Source: Paenibacillus albiflavus
GTDB taxonomy: Bacteria; Bacillota; Bacilli; Paenibacillales; NBRC-103111
Assembly (NCBI RefSeq): GCF_004344915.1
Contig: NZ_SKFG01000001.1
Coordinates: 1-64,000, forward strand
Reading direction: 5' to 3'
Length of the DNA: 64,000 nucleotides
Shown: piece by piece, positions 26,095 through 35,077 of the stretch
How positions within the stretch are numbered: the stretch's first letter is position 1
Layout: the number at the start of each line of letters is the position of its first letter
Notes under the pieces: generated by a model
Database searches by the model: none
The model's input: the letters and a program-made list of their open reading frames with translations, nothing else
Told to the model about the DNA's origin: nothing
Program-made: the position numbers and the translations under genes

Positions 26095-26709
26095 ATGCAG
26101 CATATTTTTCAAAAAGGCACTGATCCTTCGAAGCCTACACTTGTCCTGCTCCACGGTACTGGCGGAACTGAGCATGATTTACTTCCGGTAGCGCAAATCG
26201 TATCGCCGGAGTCACCTGTGCTGAGCATTAGAGGAAACGTACTTGAGCACGGCATGCCTCGCTTTTTCCGTAGATTAAGCGAAGGCGTCTTTGATGAAGA
26301 GGATCTTATCTTTAGAACCAATGAGTTGAATGAATTTCTAAATGAAGCGGCGACCAACTATGAGCTTGATCGCAGCAACTTCATTGCTGTCGGTTACTCC
26401 AATGGAGCCAATATTGCCGGAAGCCTCTTATTTCATCACAAAGGTTCTCTAAGAGGAGCAATATTGCATCACCCCATGGTTCCGCGTCGCGGGCTGAAAC
26501 TTCCCGACCTTTCCGGTACGCCTGTATTTATCGGTGCAGGAACGAACGATCCGATTTGCGCACCTCAAGAGACGGAAGAACTGCAGTCGCTGCTAACCCA
26601 AGCGGATGCACATGTTACCGTTCATTGGGAGCAGCATGGCCATCAATTAACGCATACCGAGGTTCATGCAGCCGCATCTTGGTTACAAAGTCAATTCAAT
26701 CAGGGGTGA
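26095..26709 (+). CDS. MhqD-like carboxylesterase/phospholipase (alpha/beta hydrolase)
   Basis: A 204-residue small alpha/beta hydrolase. The oxyanion region is LLHGTGGTEHD (about 18-28), the nucleophile is in GYSNGAN (about 101-107), and the Asp/His of the triad are in GTNDPIC (about 150-156) and HGHQLT (about 182-187). It resembles B. subtilis MhqD (YodD), a predicted phospholipase/carboxylesterase in the MhqR regulon. Two bases separate it from the dioxygenase stop, and GGAGG lies in the end of that gene. Probably it handles products of ring cleavage or thiol adducts; that is inferred. Confidence 0.88.
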   Translation: MQHIFQKGTDPSKPTLVLLHGTGGTEHDLLPVAQIVSPESPVLSIRGNVLEHGMPRFFRRLSEGVFDEEDLIFRTNELNEFLNEAATNYELDRSNFIAVGYSNGANIAGSLLFHHKGSLRGAILHHPMVPRRGLKLPDLSGTPVFIGAGTNDPICAPQETEELQSLLTQADAHVTVHWEQHGHQLTHTEVHAAASWLQSQFNQG

Positions 26710-26713
26710 GCCC

Positions 26714-27325
26714 ATGTTAACCATTTATCCAGAGAAGCAAACGGAACGGGATAATTATAAATTGCTCATCGGAAGTATCCTCCCGAGACCGATCGCGTTC
26801 ATCACAACATTGTCCGCTGAAGGCGTATTAAATGCCGCACCTTATAGCTATTTCAATATCGTGTCTGCCGATCCGCCTATGCTTTCTGTATCCGTTCAGA
26901 GAAAAAATGGCGTTCGCAAAGATACTTCAAGAAATATTATGGAAACCGGTTCGTTTGTTGTTCATATATCGGATGAAGATTACATCGAGGCAATCAATCT
27001 AACCGCGGCCAATCTTCCGCCCGATGAGAGCGAAGTAGACTTAACTCAACTTACTGCCATCCCGAGCGCCAAGATTAAGGTCCCGGGGATTGCTGAAGCC
27101 AAAATCCGCATGGAATGTACGTTAGAACAATCTCTTGCTCTTGGTGGCAATCCTTCTTCTCCAGCATGTGATCTCATTATCGGGAGAATCGTTTGCTTCC
27201 ACATTGCGGAAGAATTGTATGAGAGCGGGCGTATCGATGCACAACTATTAAAGCCGGTAAGCCGACTAGCCGGCAACAACTATTCGAGGTTAGGTGAAAT
27301 CTTTAGCATTTATCGGCCCAATTGA
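26714..27325 (+). CDS. Flavin-reductase-like FMN-binding protein
   Basis: A 203-residue split-barrel flavoprotein of the flavin reductase-like domain family (DIM6/NTAB type). Characteristic parts are IGSILPRPIAFITTLSAEG (residues 17-35), NAAPYSYFNIVSADPPML (about 38-55) and the ending NNYSRLGEIFSIYRP. Such proteins bind FMN and often use NAD(P)H. An upstream in-frame ATG at 26666 overlaps the esterase gene; GGGGTG precedes the ATG at 26714. It is the last gene of the quinone-stress operon and is followed by the 27355 terminator. Confidence 0.85.
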   Translation: MLTIYPEKQTERDNYKLLIGSILPRPIAFITTLSAEGVLNAAPYSYFNIVSADPPMLSVSVQRKNGVRKDTSRNIMETGSFVVHISDEDYIEAINLTAANLPPDESEVDLTQLTAIPSAKIKVPGIAEAKIRMECTLEQSLALGGNPSSPACDLIIGRIVCFHIAEELYESGRIDAQLLKPVSRLAGNNYSRLGEIFSIYRPN

Positions 27326-27354
27326 TTGATCGTTTTGAGCTACTAGAAATAAAG

Positions 27355-27398
27355 ACAGCGACAGTTTATGGACAAAACATAGTCCGAGCTGTCGCTGT
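27355..27398. terminator. Bidirectional terminator, dispersed family copy 2
   Basis: ACAGCGACAG (27355-27364) pairs with CTGTCGCTGT (27389-27398); GGAC (27370-27373) pairs with GTCC (27382-27385). T-rich tracts flank both ends. It lies between the plus-strand flavin-reductase gene and the minus-strand kinase gene. Same stem as the copy at 5871. Confidence 0.82.
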
Positions 27399-27417
27399 TT
27401 TATTCGTTATAGGATAA

Positions 27418-28656
27418 TTAGAATTTTATAAAGGTAACTGTAAATTTCGTATAAGCGCCTCTCTCACTTTCCACCTTTATCAAGGCTTGATGCGCTTCGA
27501 TAATAGATTTGGCTAGCGCCAAGCCAATTCCAACCGAATCATGCTTTTTTGAACCTATTGCTTTGTAGAATCGCTCAAAGATATGCGGCAGTTCCTCTGC
27601 ATCAATTCCTTCCCCAAAGTCTTGAATCACCAGCTCCGTAAAAATCGGGGTATTTTCGATTTTAATCAAGATTTTACCGCCGGGTTTGGAATGTTCAATC
27701 GCATTCTTCAGCAGGTTCAATATTGCTTCCTGCATCCATAGTTTATCGTGAATAACGACTACTTCCTTCGAGGTATCCCAATCAATTGATATACGATGAT
27801 CAGTAATCATTCTGTCCAAGCGATCTAAAGAATCCTCAATGGTCTCTACCAAATTGGCTGGTTCTTTCTCAAATGAGATGGCTCTTGCATCTATTTTCGC
27901 TACCTTTAGCAAATTTTGAATCAAGACATTCATTCTAGAGATTTGTGCATCATTATTTTGCAACAGTTGAACTTGCTGCTGACGCGGTAAGCTTTCATTC
28001 AACATCATCTCATTGTATATCGATATCGTTGAAAGCGGCGTTTTTAATTGATGGGATATATCCTGCAGGATTTGTACTAAAAACCCTCTCTCTTCACGCA
28101 AATCCTGCATACTTTGTCGAATAATATCTTTCATCGAACGAAATGAAACCACCAGTTTTGCGAGATCCCCTTCTTTGTTTTCATTGATGGCAACCGAGTA
28201 ATCTCCATCGATTATTTTCTTTGCAGCTGAAGTAAGCTGTCTAATTTTATTGAAGAACATCTTTTGCTGCATGTAGCTTACCAAAAGCAGTATACATCCG
28301 AAACAAACCAATCCCCAATAAATAAATTGACTATGGCGAAAAATATGGTTATTTAGAAGTGGAAAAAGCTGCGACTCCAAATCTTCATGCAAACCGTATT
28401 GCCTTAAGATATCCTTTCCTTTTTCCTGATACTGAATTGAATGAATAGAATGACTTGTTAACACTTTCATGATTTCCGCTTCATTCTCAGGATTTTGTTC
28501 AACCAATCTTGCGGTAATTTCCCCCCAAGTTGTAATGGAATCGCTTTTCAATTGATTGTAAAACAGTTGATGTATGATAACTTGATAAACAGTAAATAGC
28601 GTTAGCAGAACGACCAGTATCGCTATAAAGCTTTTCAACTCGGTATTTTTCATCAT
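27418..28656 (-). CDS. Sensor histidine kinase
   Basis: A 412-residue membrane kinase: transmembrane helices at about 9-29 and 111-130 enclosing an 80-residue extracellular sensor, a HAMP-like linker, the H box SHQLKTP with His 202, and an ATPase domain with NLLKNAIEHS (N box), DFGEGID (G1) and GIGLALAKSI (G2). The sensor is much larger than in the intramembrane-sensing (Bce-type) kinases. It follows its response regulator by 1 nt and is the last gene of the ABC-exporter operon. Signal unknown; an antimicrobial peptide or envelope stress is the usual case for kinases with FtsX-type exporters. Confidence 0.9.
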   Translation of the reverse strand: MMKNTELKSFIAILVVLLTLFTVYQVIIHQLFYNQLKSDSITTWGEITARLVEQNPENEAEIMKVLTSHSIHSIQYQEKGKDILRQYGLHEDLESQLFPLLNNHIFRHSQFIYWGLVCFGCILLLVSYMQQKMFFNKIRQLTSAAKKIIDGDYSVAINENKEGDLAKLVVSFRSMKDIIRQSMQDLREERGFLVQILQDISHQLKTPLSTISIYNEMMLNESLPRQQQVQLLQNNDAQISRMNVLIQNLLKVAKIDARAISFEKEPANLVETIEDSLDRLDRMITDHRISIDWDTSKEVVVIHDKLWMQEAILNLLKNAIEHSKPGGKILIKIENTPIFTELVIQDFGEGIDAEELPHIFERFYKAIGSKKHDSVGIGLALAKSIIEAHQALIKVESERGAYTKFTVTFIKF

Positions 28657-28657
28657 C

Positions 28658-29353
28658 TTACTCTCTGCTCACATCCTTGCTCCAACGATAGCCTAATCCT
28701 CTTTGCGTAATGATATACTGTGGATTTTTGGGATCATCTTCTACCTTGTCTCGTAAACGCCTTATGTATACAGATAACGTATTTTCATCAAAAAAAACTT
28801 CATTTCCATCCGTTATATTTAGCAGGAGTTCATCTCTTTTCAATGCTTTGTGGGCGTTCATCATGAATGTTAAGAGAAGCTTATATTCTGTATTCGTTAC
28901 TGGAATGCTTTCTTGATTCTTGAACACTTTGACTAGGTTCATATCGATTTTGATATTCTCAGATGTAAAGATCATCGAAGAAGTTTCCAGCTTCGCTTGC
29001 TTGCGCAATTGCACTTTCACTCTGGACATGAGTTCCTTCACTCGAAAGGGCTTCGTGATATAATCATCTCCTCCAATATCCAGTCCCATGACCACATTTG
29101 CTTCTTCATCAAGGGCGGTTAAGAAAACAACCGATGTATCACTTTGATTTTTGAAATGCAAACATAAATCATAGCCATTTCCATCCGGAAGGCCGATATC
29201 TAGAATAATTAAATCAAAAGGATGATGATCAAACTGATGCTTAGCTTCTTTTACACTAGAGGCTTTGATCACCTCATACCCCTCATTTTTCAATGAAAAT
29301 TCGATGGCTAGACCAAGAGCTTCATCATCTTCAACAAGCAATATACTACTCAA
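28658..29353 (-). CDS. OmpR/PhoB-family response regulator
   Basis: A 231-residue regulator. The receiver domain has the acidic pair EDD (8-10), phosphorylation site Asp 52 in LIILDIGLP and the Lys in ITKPFR (about 102). The C-terminal winged helix (about 135-225) ends in the family's RGLGYRW. TTG at 29353 is chosen since AAGGAGG sits exactly 7 nt upstream; a longer frame to 29422 has no ribosome site. Its probable target is the promoter of this operon, where TTACG-N4-TGTAA lies about 54 nt upstream of the -10. Confidence 0.9.
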   Translation of the reverse strand: MSSILLVEDDEALGLAIEFSLKNEGYEVIKASSVKEAKHQFDHHPFDLIILDIGLPDGNGYDLCLHFKNQSDTSVVFLTALDEEANVVMGLDIGGDDYITKPFRVKELMSRVKVQLRKQAKLETSSMIFTSENIKIDMNLVKVFKNQESIPVTNTEYKLLLTFMMNAHKALKRDELLLNITDGNEVFFDENTLSVYIRRLRDKVEDDPKNPQYIITQRGLGYRWSKDVSRE

Positions 29354-29440
29354 CGTGTGCCCTCCTTCTCCTCTTTCTACTTCAGCCACTAGCCAACAAA
29401 TTAGAATAGCCCGACTATGCACATAGCCAGGCCTTCGGTA

Positions 29441-31429
29441 TTATTCTTCCCTGATCACATCAATAATATTGTCTTTTTGAATTTTTCGCAGCGGAATCAG
29501 GACAGATAAATAACTGATGAACAAAGCGGATGCAAACGTAATGAAACAAGCCATATAAGGGATCGTCCATTCATGCTTTATGATACCAGAAGCAGCCAAA
29601 TATAGGATATAAGAAAGTATACAGCCGAAAAAGATCCCTTGTAAACTTCCAGAAACTCCGTAAATCAACGCTTCGTAGATAATCATCTTTTTTAAATCTT
29701 TTTGTGACATGCCTATGGATTTTAATGCAGCAAGTTCTTTTCGTCTGATTATGATGCTGATCGTAATCGTATTGATAATATTAACACTACCAATCAAAGA
29801 AATAACCGCAATAAAACTATATGCAAGCACTTTAATAACGAGCTCTGATTCCTTTATTGTTTTATTCTCTTCCACTTGGTTATCGATTGTTATGGAGTGT
29901 TTTGTTCCAACGATTTGCTGGATGTTAGCAACTGTCGCGCTAGATTGATTCACATCATTCAATTTGATTCGAAAACTATCGTCCTGTTCAGAAACCTCGG
30001 ATATATTGCCAAGCGACTTCAATTGCTCCAAAATGGTTTGGCTATCTATTGAAGAATCATGATTGTTTTGTTTCAGATTGATGGTTAGATCCGATTTCGT
30101 GGAATCATTTTTCACATATTTGGATGCAAATGCGATATTGATCAGCGACGAGAAAGTAATAAACAAGACACTGCTGATAATGATCGATAAAATGGTTATG
30201 GTATACCGATTTTTATTTCTTTTTACATTTTTTAAGGCTAGACTCAAAGGAAACGATTTCGGCTTTTTCAACATGGTATTTTTTTGCTTTTTGATTGATT
30301 CTTTTTTGATGGATAACCTGCTGCTAATTGCAAGCAAGGGAGATATTCTGCCTGCAAAAAAAGCCGGATAATAACTGGATGCTAATACAGCCGTCAGGGT
30401 AATGATCGAACTGATCAATAGGATCTGCCAATCGATGTGGAAGAACGAGACACTTCTACCGGTTTCTAATAACATGAAGAAAATGAACTGCAGAGCTGCA
30501 AGAGCCAATATGCTGAATGCAATCCCAATCGGAATGGCGATAACAGCTAGTACAACAGCTTCTCTCATCACGATTTGTCGAATTTGCTTGCGCGTAGCTC
30601 CGATGCTTCGGAGCAACCCAAATTGCTTCATCCGTTCAACGACACTGATTTGAAACGCGTTATAAATGACAACAACAGTCGAGATCACAACAATACTGAC
30701 TACAATGACGAGCATGGCCAAAACCGATTGATTCGACTGTGGTTTCAACACTCTGATCAATTCTTCATTGATAACCATATTCTCATTATCAGTATATGAT
30801 TTTATCTCCTCTAAAACCTCGTTAAAATTCGCTTTTTGGTTGATTTCGACTAATATCCTACCTTCTCCAGTTGCAAAATCACGTTTATAGGTTAATAATC
30901 GTCCTTCTTTGCTTTTCTGTGTAAACTGGCGATTGTCTAGAAACCCAACCAGTTTATAGGTTTCTCCACCCAATTGAAATGTGTCGCCGATCTGAAGACC
31001 TCTTTTTATATAAGGAAGCGTCCATGAATCAACAACTGCCTCATGGTCATTGGCTGGTAATTTGCCATCTAAGAGGCTATAGCTTAAGAACTCCATAGCG
31101 TGATGATCAGCGAAATTCATTTGTACAGATATCTCGCCAACCGGAACGATATCACCCTGAGACATCAATCCATACGATTCGATTTGAGGATTGTATCTGA
31201 TTTTATTCAGTATCGTTTCATTGTAATTGGATATGCCGACATGAAAAGAGAACCCATTTCGCTTTTTGATATTCTCAATTTGGGAGAGCTGTGATCCTTT
31301 CATAAACAGACCGATTGTGGAAATTAACGCTACAGAGAGTACGATTCCGACCAAGGTCAAGATGGTTCGTTTGATATTCCCTTTTAAATACCGGCTGCTT
31401 AGTTGTTTGTAACTGCTGATCAACATCAT
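29441..31429 (-). CDS. FtsX-type ABC exporter permease (two FtsX units)
   Basis: A 662-residue permease with two FtsX/MacB-like halves. The first has a helix at about 16-36, a large extracellular domain (about 40-230) and three helices (about 235-365). The second repeats this pattern: helix about 410-435, extracellular domain about 440-530, helices about 535-655. It pairs with the ATPase, whose stop overlaps its start. Such exporters move or extract peptides, lipids or lipoproteins at the outer face of the membrane. The architecture is not that of BceB, which has ten helices and one large loop. Substrate unknown. The start could be either ATG of the ATGATG (31429 or 31426). Confidence 0.87.
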   Translation of the reverse strand: MMLISSYKQLSSRYLKGNIKRTILTLVGIVLSVALISTIGLFMKGSQLSQIENIKKRNGFSFHVGISNYNETILNKIRYNPQIESYGLMSQGDIVPVGEISVQMNFADHHAMEFLSYSLLDGKLPANDHEAVVDSWTLPYIKRGLQIGDTFQLGGETYKLVGFLDNRQFTQKSKEGRLLTYKRDFATGEGRILVEINQKANFNEVLEEIKSYTDNENMVINEELIRVLKPQSNQSVLAMLVIVVSIVVISTVVVIYNAFQISVVERMKQFGLLRSIGATRKQIRQIVMREAVVLAVIAIPIGIAFSILALAALQFIFFMLLETGRSVSFFHIDWQILLISSIITLTAVLASSYYPAFFAGRISPLLAISSRLSIKKESIKKQKNTMLKKPKSFPLSLALKNVKRNKNRYTITILSIIISSVLFITFSSLINIAFASKYVKNDSTKSDLTINLKQNNHDSSIDSQTILEQLKSLGNISEVSEQDDSFRIKLNDVNQSSATVANIQQIVGTKHSITIDNQVEENKTIKESELVIKVLAYSFIAVISLIGSVNIINTITISIIIRRKELAALKSIGMSQKDLKKMIIYEALIYGVSGSLQGIFFGCILSYILYLAASGIIKHEWTIPYMACFITFASALFISYLSVLIPLRKIQKDNIIDVIREE

Positions 31430-32133
31430 TCTCCTCCAGTATTTGTCTTAGTCGCAACTAGCCGTTGATCTGAAATAATGTTCCCGTCTTCTATCGTGAT
31501 GACCCTGTCAGAAGCCGATGCAATCGATAAATCATGCGTAATCAACACAATGGTTTGATTGTATTTCTTAGCTGTCAATCGCAATAAATCCATGACTTCC
31601 TTTGTATTTTTCGTATCTAGGTTACCTGTGGGCTCATCGGCCAGTATCAAATGTGGACGATTGATAAGCGCTCTGCCAATGGAGACACGTTGCTGTTGGC
31701 CGCCAGATAATTCGGAAGGTAGATGTGTCCTTCGTTCATGAAGCCCTAGTGTTTCAATAATTTCATCGAGATACGTCATATCGATCTGTTCTTCATCTAA
31801 TAACATGGGCAAAGCGATATTTTCCTGGACATTCAATACCGGAATCAAATTAAAGAACTGAAAAATAAACCCGACTTTTCTTCTTCTAAATATCGAAAGC
31901 TCATCATCCGAATAATCATAAATATTATTTTCCCCTATGAATACTTGTCCTGAAGTTGGCCGATCCAACCCTCCTAATATATGCAGCAATGTACTTTTCC
32001 CGGAGCCCGACACACCTACGATGGAGACAAATTCTCCTTGCTGAATCGAAAGATTAATCCCTTTTAACGCATCTACCCTGCTATTGTCTTCGCCATAACT
32101 TTTCACTACATTTTCCATGCGTACAACTTCCAT
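31426..32133 (-). CDS. ABC transporter ATP-binding protein (MacB/LolD type)
   Basis: About 235 residues with all nucleotide-binding motifs: Walker A GVSGSGKST (about 39-47), Q loop IFQFFNLIP, signature LSGGQQQRVSIGRAL (about 139-153), Walker B LILADEPTGNLD (about 160-171) and switch His in LITHD (about 193-197). This is the MacB/LolD/BceA class that drives FtsX-type permeases. The ATG at 32133 has a GGGTGAT element before it; a GTG at 32145 is possible. It overlaps the permease gene by 4 nt. Confidence 0.92.
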   Translation of the reverse strand: MEVVRMENVVKSYGEDNSRVDALKGINLSIQQGEFVSIVGVSGSGKSTLLHILGGLDRPTSGQVFIGENNIYDYSDDELSIFRRRKVGFIFQFFNLIPVLNVQENIALPMLLDEEQIDMTYLDEIIETLGLHERRTHLPSELSGGQQQRVSIGRALINRPHLILADEPTGNLDTKNTKEVMDLLRLTAKKYNQTIVLITHDLSIASASDRVITIEDGNIISDQRLVATKTNTGGE

Positions 32134-32173
32134 ACTATCACCCACTCATCACGTAAAGTTCAACCACTTACAC

Positions 32174-32893
32174 TTAATTTTGTACATCAACAAAGTTAAC
32201 TTTGTCTTCGCTATCAGCATAGACGCTTCTGATTTCATCTAAAACCTTATTAACCTTTTCTTTATTTTTATAATCGAAGCTGTTTTTTTGGAAATGAATC
32301 AATGAGATCGTTGACTCTGCCTCATTTATTTGGTTGTATGTTTGATCGTCAACAATAACAAGATCCATTTGTGGTATATAGCCGATCCATGCCTGATGTT
32401 TCACATACTGTACGGGTACCATCTGACCGTTCAAATCGATTTGGTTATTCTTCATATCTGCATCGCTTGAGGAGAAGAACAAATTTTTACCATTCGATAA
32501 TTCTTTGATCGCGGTAACAGGCTCTGAAAGAATAGACGAACTTTCAGGATCTTTTCTGGCTCTAATAATCCCCTTCTTGACGAATTGCTCAGCTGTGGAT
32601 CGATTTACAACCGAATACTTGATATCTCGGGTCTCAAATTCTTTTCCAGTTTCTTTCTGATCTTGCTCTGACAATTTAGTAGTTATTTTTGTTATAACCA
32701 TTTTCATTTTGTAGTCGATCATTTCTTTACTTCTATCTTTGTACAGCTCTTTGACTTTCTTCATATCTTGATCTGTGGCGATAACTAAAATTCCATTGGC
32801 CGGTTGCGATGGTCCTTCTATATAACGTTTTACTCCGAACCCTATACCTACAAAAATAGCGATTACCAACACGAAAACTATTATTTTCTTCAT
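32174..32893 (-). CDS. Membrane-anchored extracellular protein of the ABC operon
   Basis: A 239-residue protein with a basic start and one hydrophobic helix (about 4-20) that could be an uncleaved signal anchor; the rest is a hydrophilic, Lys-rich extracellular domain. I do not recognise the family. It is the first gene of the five-gene exporter and two-component operon, so it may present substrate to the permease, like a periplasmic adaptor, or protect the cell from the substrate. AAAGGAG lies 8 nt before the ATG at 32893; an earlier in-frame codon at 32920 would include the ribosome site. Confidence 0.65.
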   Translation of the reverse strand: MKKIIVFVLVIAIFVGIGFGVKRYIEGPSQPANGILVIATDQDMKKVKELYKDRSKEMIDYKMKMVITKITTKLSEQDQKETGKEFETRDIKYSVVNRSTAEQFVKKGIIRARKDPESSSILSEPVTAIKELSNGKNLFFSSSDADMKNNQIDLNGQMVPVQYVKHQAWIGYIPQMDLVIVDDQTYNQINEAESTISLIHFQKNSFDYKNKEKVNKVLDEIRSVYADSEDKVNFVDVQN

Positions 32894-32931
32894 CCTGACT
32901 GCTCCTTTTATAAAAATCATCTGATGTCTGG

Positions 32932-33007
32932 ATTATAGACGACTTTGCTTTACAAGTTAATGACTTTTATCTAACCATTTGACCTGCTCTCTTACATTTT
33001 CGTAAGA
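32932..33007 (-). promoter_or_regulatory. Promoter and response-regulator site of the exporter operon
   Basis: On the minus strand TATAAT (32937-32932) lies about 39 nt before the first ATG with no good -35 at 17 nt, as expected for an activated promoter. About 54 nt upstream is TTACG-AAAA-TGTAA inside TCTTAC / GTAAGA arms (32990-33007). The N4-spaced inverted repeat resembles sites bound by Bce-type OmpR regulators. Confidence 0.5.
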
Positions 33008-33065
33008 ATTAAAGAGATTACAACTTTCCTTTATGTTATATCAAAAACAGCAAGCTTAATGAAAA

Positions 33066-33130
33066 CAGAGCAGCTGCCGCCAGGCAAACTGCTCCATAAT
33101 GGGTTGAACTTACGTTACTCGTCAGTTCAA
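33066..33130. repeat. Dispersed two-hairpin element, copy A
   Basis: First hairpin GAGCAG/CTGCTC (33068-33073 / 33089-33094), then TTGAAC/GTTCAA (33104-33109 / 33125-33130). The whole is similar base by base to 45126-45197. See copy B. Confidence 0.65.
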
Positions 33131-33175
33131 AATTATCTCATAAAATACTTCTGTACATCCAACCAGTTGTTAACT

Positions 33176-33400
33176 CTAACGTATCCTGTTTCGTTTATAT
33201 TGTGCGGTGCTGTAAACAAAATTCATCTCATCTAAATAAGGAAAATGTTCCTTTAGCCATTCATATTTCGCGGTGAAAGATGATGGAAACTCCATCCTGC
33301 TGTGGTAATGAAAACTTCAAACCGTTCGCTTAAACTCCCGTAAATGTTTCGGAGAAAAATCAGCTATAACTTCGTCCATATCAATTGCGATTCTTTGCAT
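33176..33400 (-). pseudogene. Broken 5'-nucleotidase (5'(3')-deoxyribonucleotidase family)
   Basis: From ATG 33400, with GAGAGG upstream, the frame reads MQRIAIDMDEVIADFSPKHL, the exact style of NT5C-type nucleotidases with the DxD motif, but stops after about 25 codons. The next part (VFITTAG) is fused right after, so about 70 central codons are missing. A one-base loss then shifts to a second frame reading FTAKYEWLKEHFPYLDEMNF, a typical C-terminal part, before a premature stop at 33176. The last third is absent. Three separate lesions mean the gene is dead. The family dephosphorylates pyrimidine deoxynucleotides. Confidence 0.8.
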
Positions 33401-33578
33401 ATTGCCTCTCTCCTCTATCTCTTAAACACCATTATACATGTTTTAATTCTTCATATATGTAGAAAACTATAGTAGAATGGATTAGTCTTAAAGACAAGAC
33501 AAATCTTTATCTATTTTAGGCGGCAAATTATATTGCCAGAACAAAATAATGCTATCTCATCATGAAGGAGCGAATAAC

Positions 33579-34295
33579 ATGCAAACAATCGCAGGAAAAG
33601 TTGCGTTAATTACAGGAGCAGGCCGTGGAATAGGACGTGCAACAGCAATAGCCTTTGCGCAAGAAGGTATTCACGTAGGTCTTATTGGACGTACGCTTAA
33701 AAATTTACAACAAGTAGCAGAGGAACTTAAACAATATGATGTGAAAGTAGCAATCGCAGAGGCAAATGTAGCCGATCTAGACTCAATTACAACAGCGGTT
33801 GAATCAATTCGCGGCGAACTTGGTGCAATCGATATTTTGGTAAACAATGCCGGCATTTCAAAATTCGGCAACTTCATGGATTTAACACCTGAAGAATGGA
33901 CCAATATTATCGATGTCAACGTAAAAGGTGTGTACTACACAACACATGCGGTATTACCCGAAATGATAAAACGCAAAACAGGCGACATCATTAATATCTC
34001 ATCAACAGCTGGACAAAAAGGTGCACCAATTACAAGTGCATACTCAGCTTCAAAAGCTGCAGTTATCGGACTAAGTGAGTCATTAATGCTTGAAGTGCGT
34101 AAGCATAATATTCGTGTTACTACGCTAACACCAAGTACAGTTGCAACTGATATGGCTGTTGAGCTTAACTTAACAGACGGCAATCCAGAAAAAGTGATGC
34201 AAGCAGAAGATTTAGCAGAATTAATGGTTGCACAGTTAAAACTTCATCCACGTGTTGTATTAAAACACGCTGGACTTTGGTCGACAAATCCTTAA
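33579..34295 (+). CDS. yoxD: Short-chain dehydrogenase, YoxD/FabG-like
   Basis: A 238-residue SDR. The cofactor motif is TGAGRGIG (12-19), NNAG is at about 86-89, catalytic Ser is in INISSTAGQ (about 137), and YSASK (about 151-155) holds Tyr and Lys. By overall sequence, including the ending LWSTNP, it matches B. subtilis YoxD, a 3-oxoacyl-ACP-reductase-like protein of unknown substrate. AAGGAG lies 8 nt before ATG 33579. A shortened second copy of its 3' end is at 55698-55782. It is a single gene, ended by the hairpin at 34343. Confidence 0.88.
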   Translation: MQTIAGKVALITGAGRGIGRATAIAFAQEGIHVGLIGRTLKNLQQVAEELKQYDVKVAIAEANVADLDSITTAVESIRGELGAIDILVNNAGISKFGNFMDLTPEEWTNIIDVNVKGVYYTTHAVLPEMIKRKTGDIINISSTAGQKGAPITSAYSASKAAVIGLSESLMLEVRKHNIRVTTLTPSTVATDMAVELNLTDGNPEKVMQAEDLAELMVAQLKLHPRVVLKHAGLWSTNP

Positions 34296-34342
34296 TAGAA
34301 CTATTCGAAATATCAAGATACTATCTTGCCCGCAAGCTGAAA

Positions 34343-34411
34343 AAGGCTGCCGATACATTGCTGTCGGCAGCCTTCTTTTGTTTATTATTGAGCTATAGTT
34401 TCCTGTTCAAT
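34343..34411. terminator. Terminator plus dispersed hairpin element
   Basis: AAGGCTGCCGA (34343-34353) pairs perfectly with TCGGCAGCCTT (34364-34374), followed by CTTTTG: a terminator for yoxD. Next to it ATTGAGC (34387-34393) pairs with GTTCAAT (34405-34411) allowing one G-U. This order of a GC hairpin then a TTGARC/GTTCAA hairpin is the same as in the elements at 33066 and 45129. Confidence 0.7.
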
Positions 34412-34425
34412 GATATATAATCTTA

Positions 34426-34893
34426 TTATTTTCTTAAAACGTTTTTCCAGTTTGGCGGGAAATCAGACTCCTTCGGATCTTTTAAATGCTTCCACTCTAA
34501 CAGTTTTACATTATTGGAGTTCATAGGTGATATATCAAATGTAAGAAGATCCTTACCAACGGGAATGTGTGGACCAACTGTAGGAGTCACTTCAAGAGTT
34601 ATTATAAAATGAAATCCTCGAAATCCATTCACTCGTCGTACGTTAGTTACATTCACAAAGTAAGGATAAACTTCTGGTGAATAATTTAATAGATTTGAAT
34701 AAATCTCATCTATTTTTTTGTCTATGTGCGGTAAAAGAAACAGCATTAGCATGTCTTGAAACATTAATTCATTTGAATCTTGAGGCTTACCATTATTGAC
34801 GAAAGTCAGTTTTTCTGATGCCATGACGATATTATAATTTAAGCCGTTCATTAGTCCAAAGATAAGCAAAATGATAAGCATCAATTTCTTCAT
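34426..34893 (-). CDS. DUF3888 secreted protein
   Basis: A 155-residue exported protein: signal peptide (about 1-25, cleavage near VMAS), then a domain with FQDMLMLFLLPHIDKKI, YFVNVTNVRRVNGFRGFHF and TVGPHIPVGKDLLTF, which is the pattern of DUF3888 proteins of Bacillus and Paenibacillus. The function is unknown. A G-rich ribosome site (GGGGGGGAA) precedes the ATG; the homopolymer of eight is a possible slippage or sequencing weak point. Single gene convergent with yoxD. Confidence 0.78.
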   Translation of the reverse strand: MKKLMLIILLIFGLMNGLNYNIVMASEKLTFVNNGKPQDSNELMFQDMLMLFLLPHIDKKIDEIYSNLLNYSPEVYPYFVNVTNVRRVNGFRGFHFIITLEVTPTVGPHIPVGKDLLTFDISPMNSNNVKLLEWKHLKDPKESDFPPNWKNVLRK

Positions 34894-35077
34894 TACAATT
34901 CCCCCCCCATTGTATTGGGGTATTTTATCCGAACATCCATTGATCTATACTCCCTCTATGAGGAATAACTTTACTCATGAAAGCTCGCTTATTCTTAGAT
35001 ATTCAATATAATACAGAGGAGAATTCAAAAGATCATAGAAATGGATAAAGATATTATTAAAAGGAAGTGTGACTGAT

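Noticed and set aside
34900-34912. Run of eight C as a phase-variable tract
   Set aside because: It is in the ribosome site, not in the coding part, and one such tract without relatives is not enough to claim phase variation.
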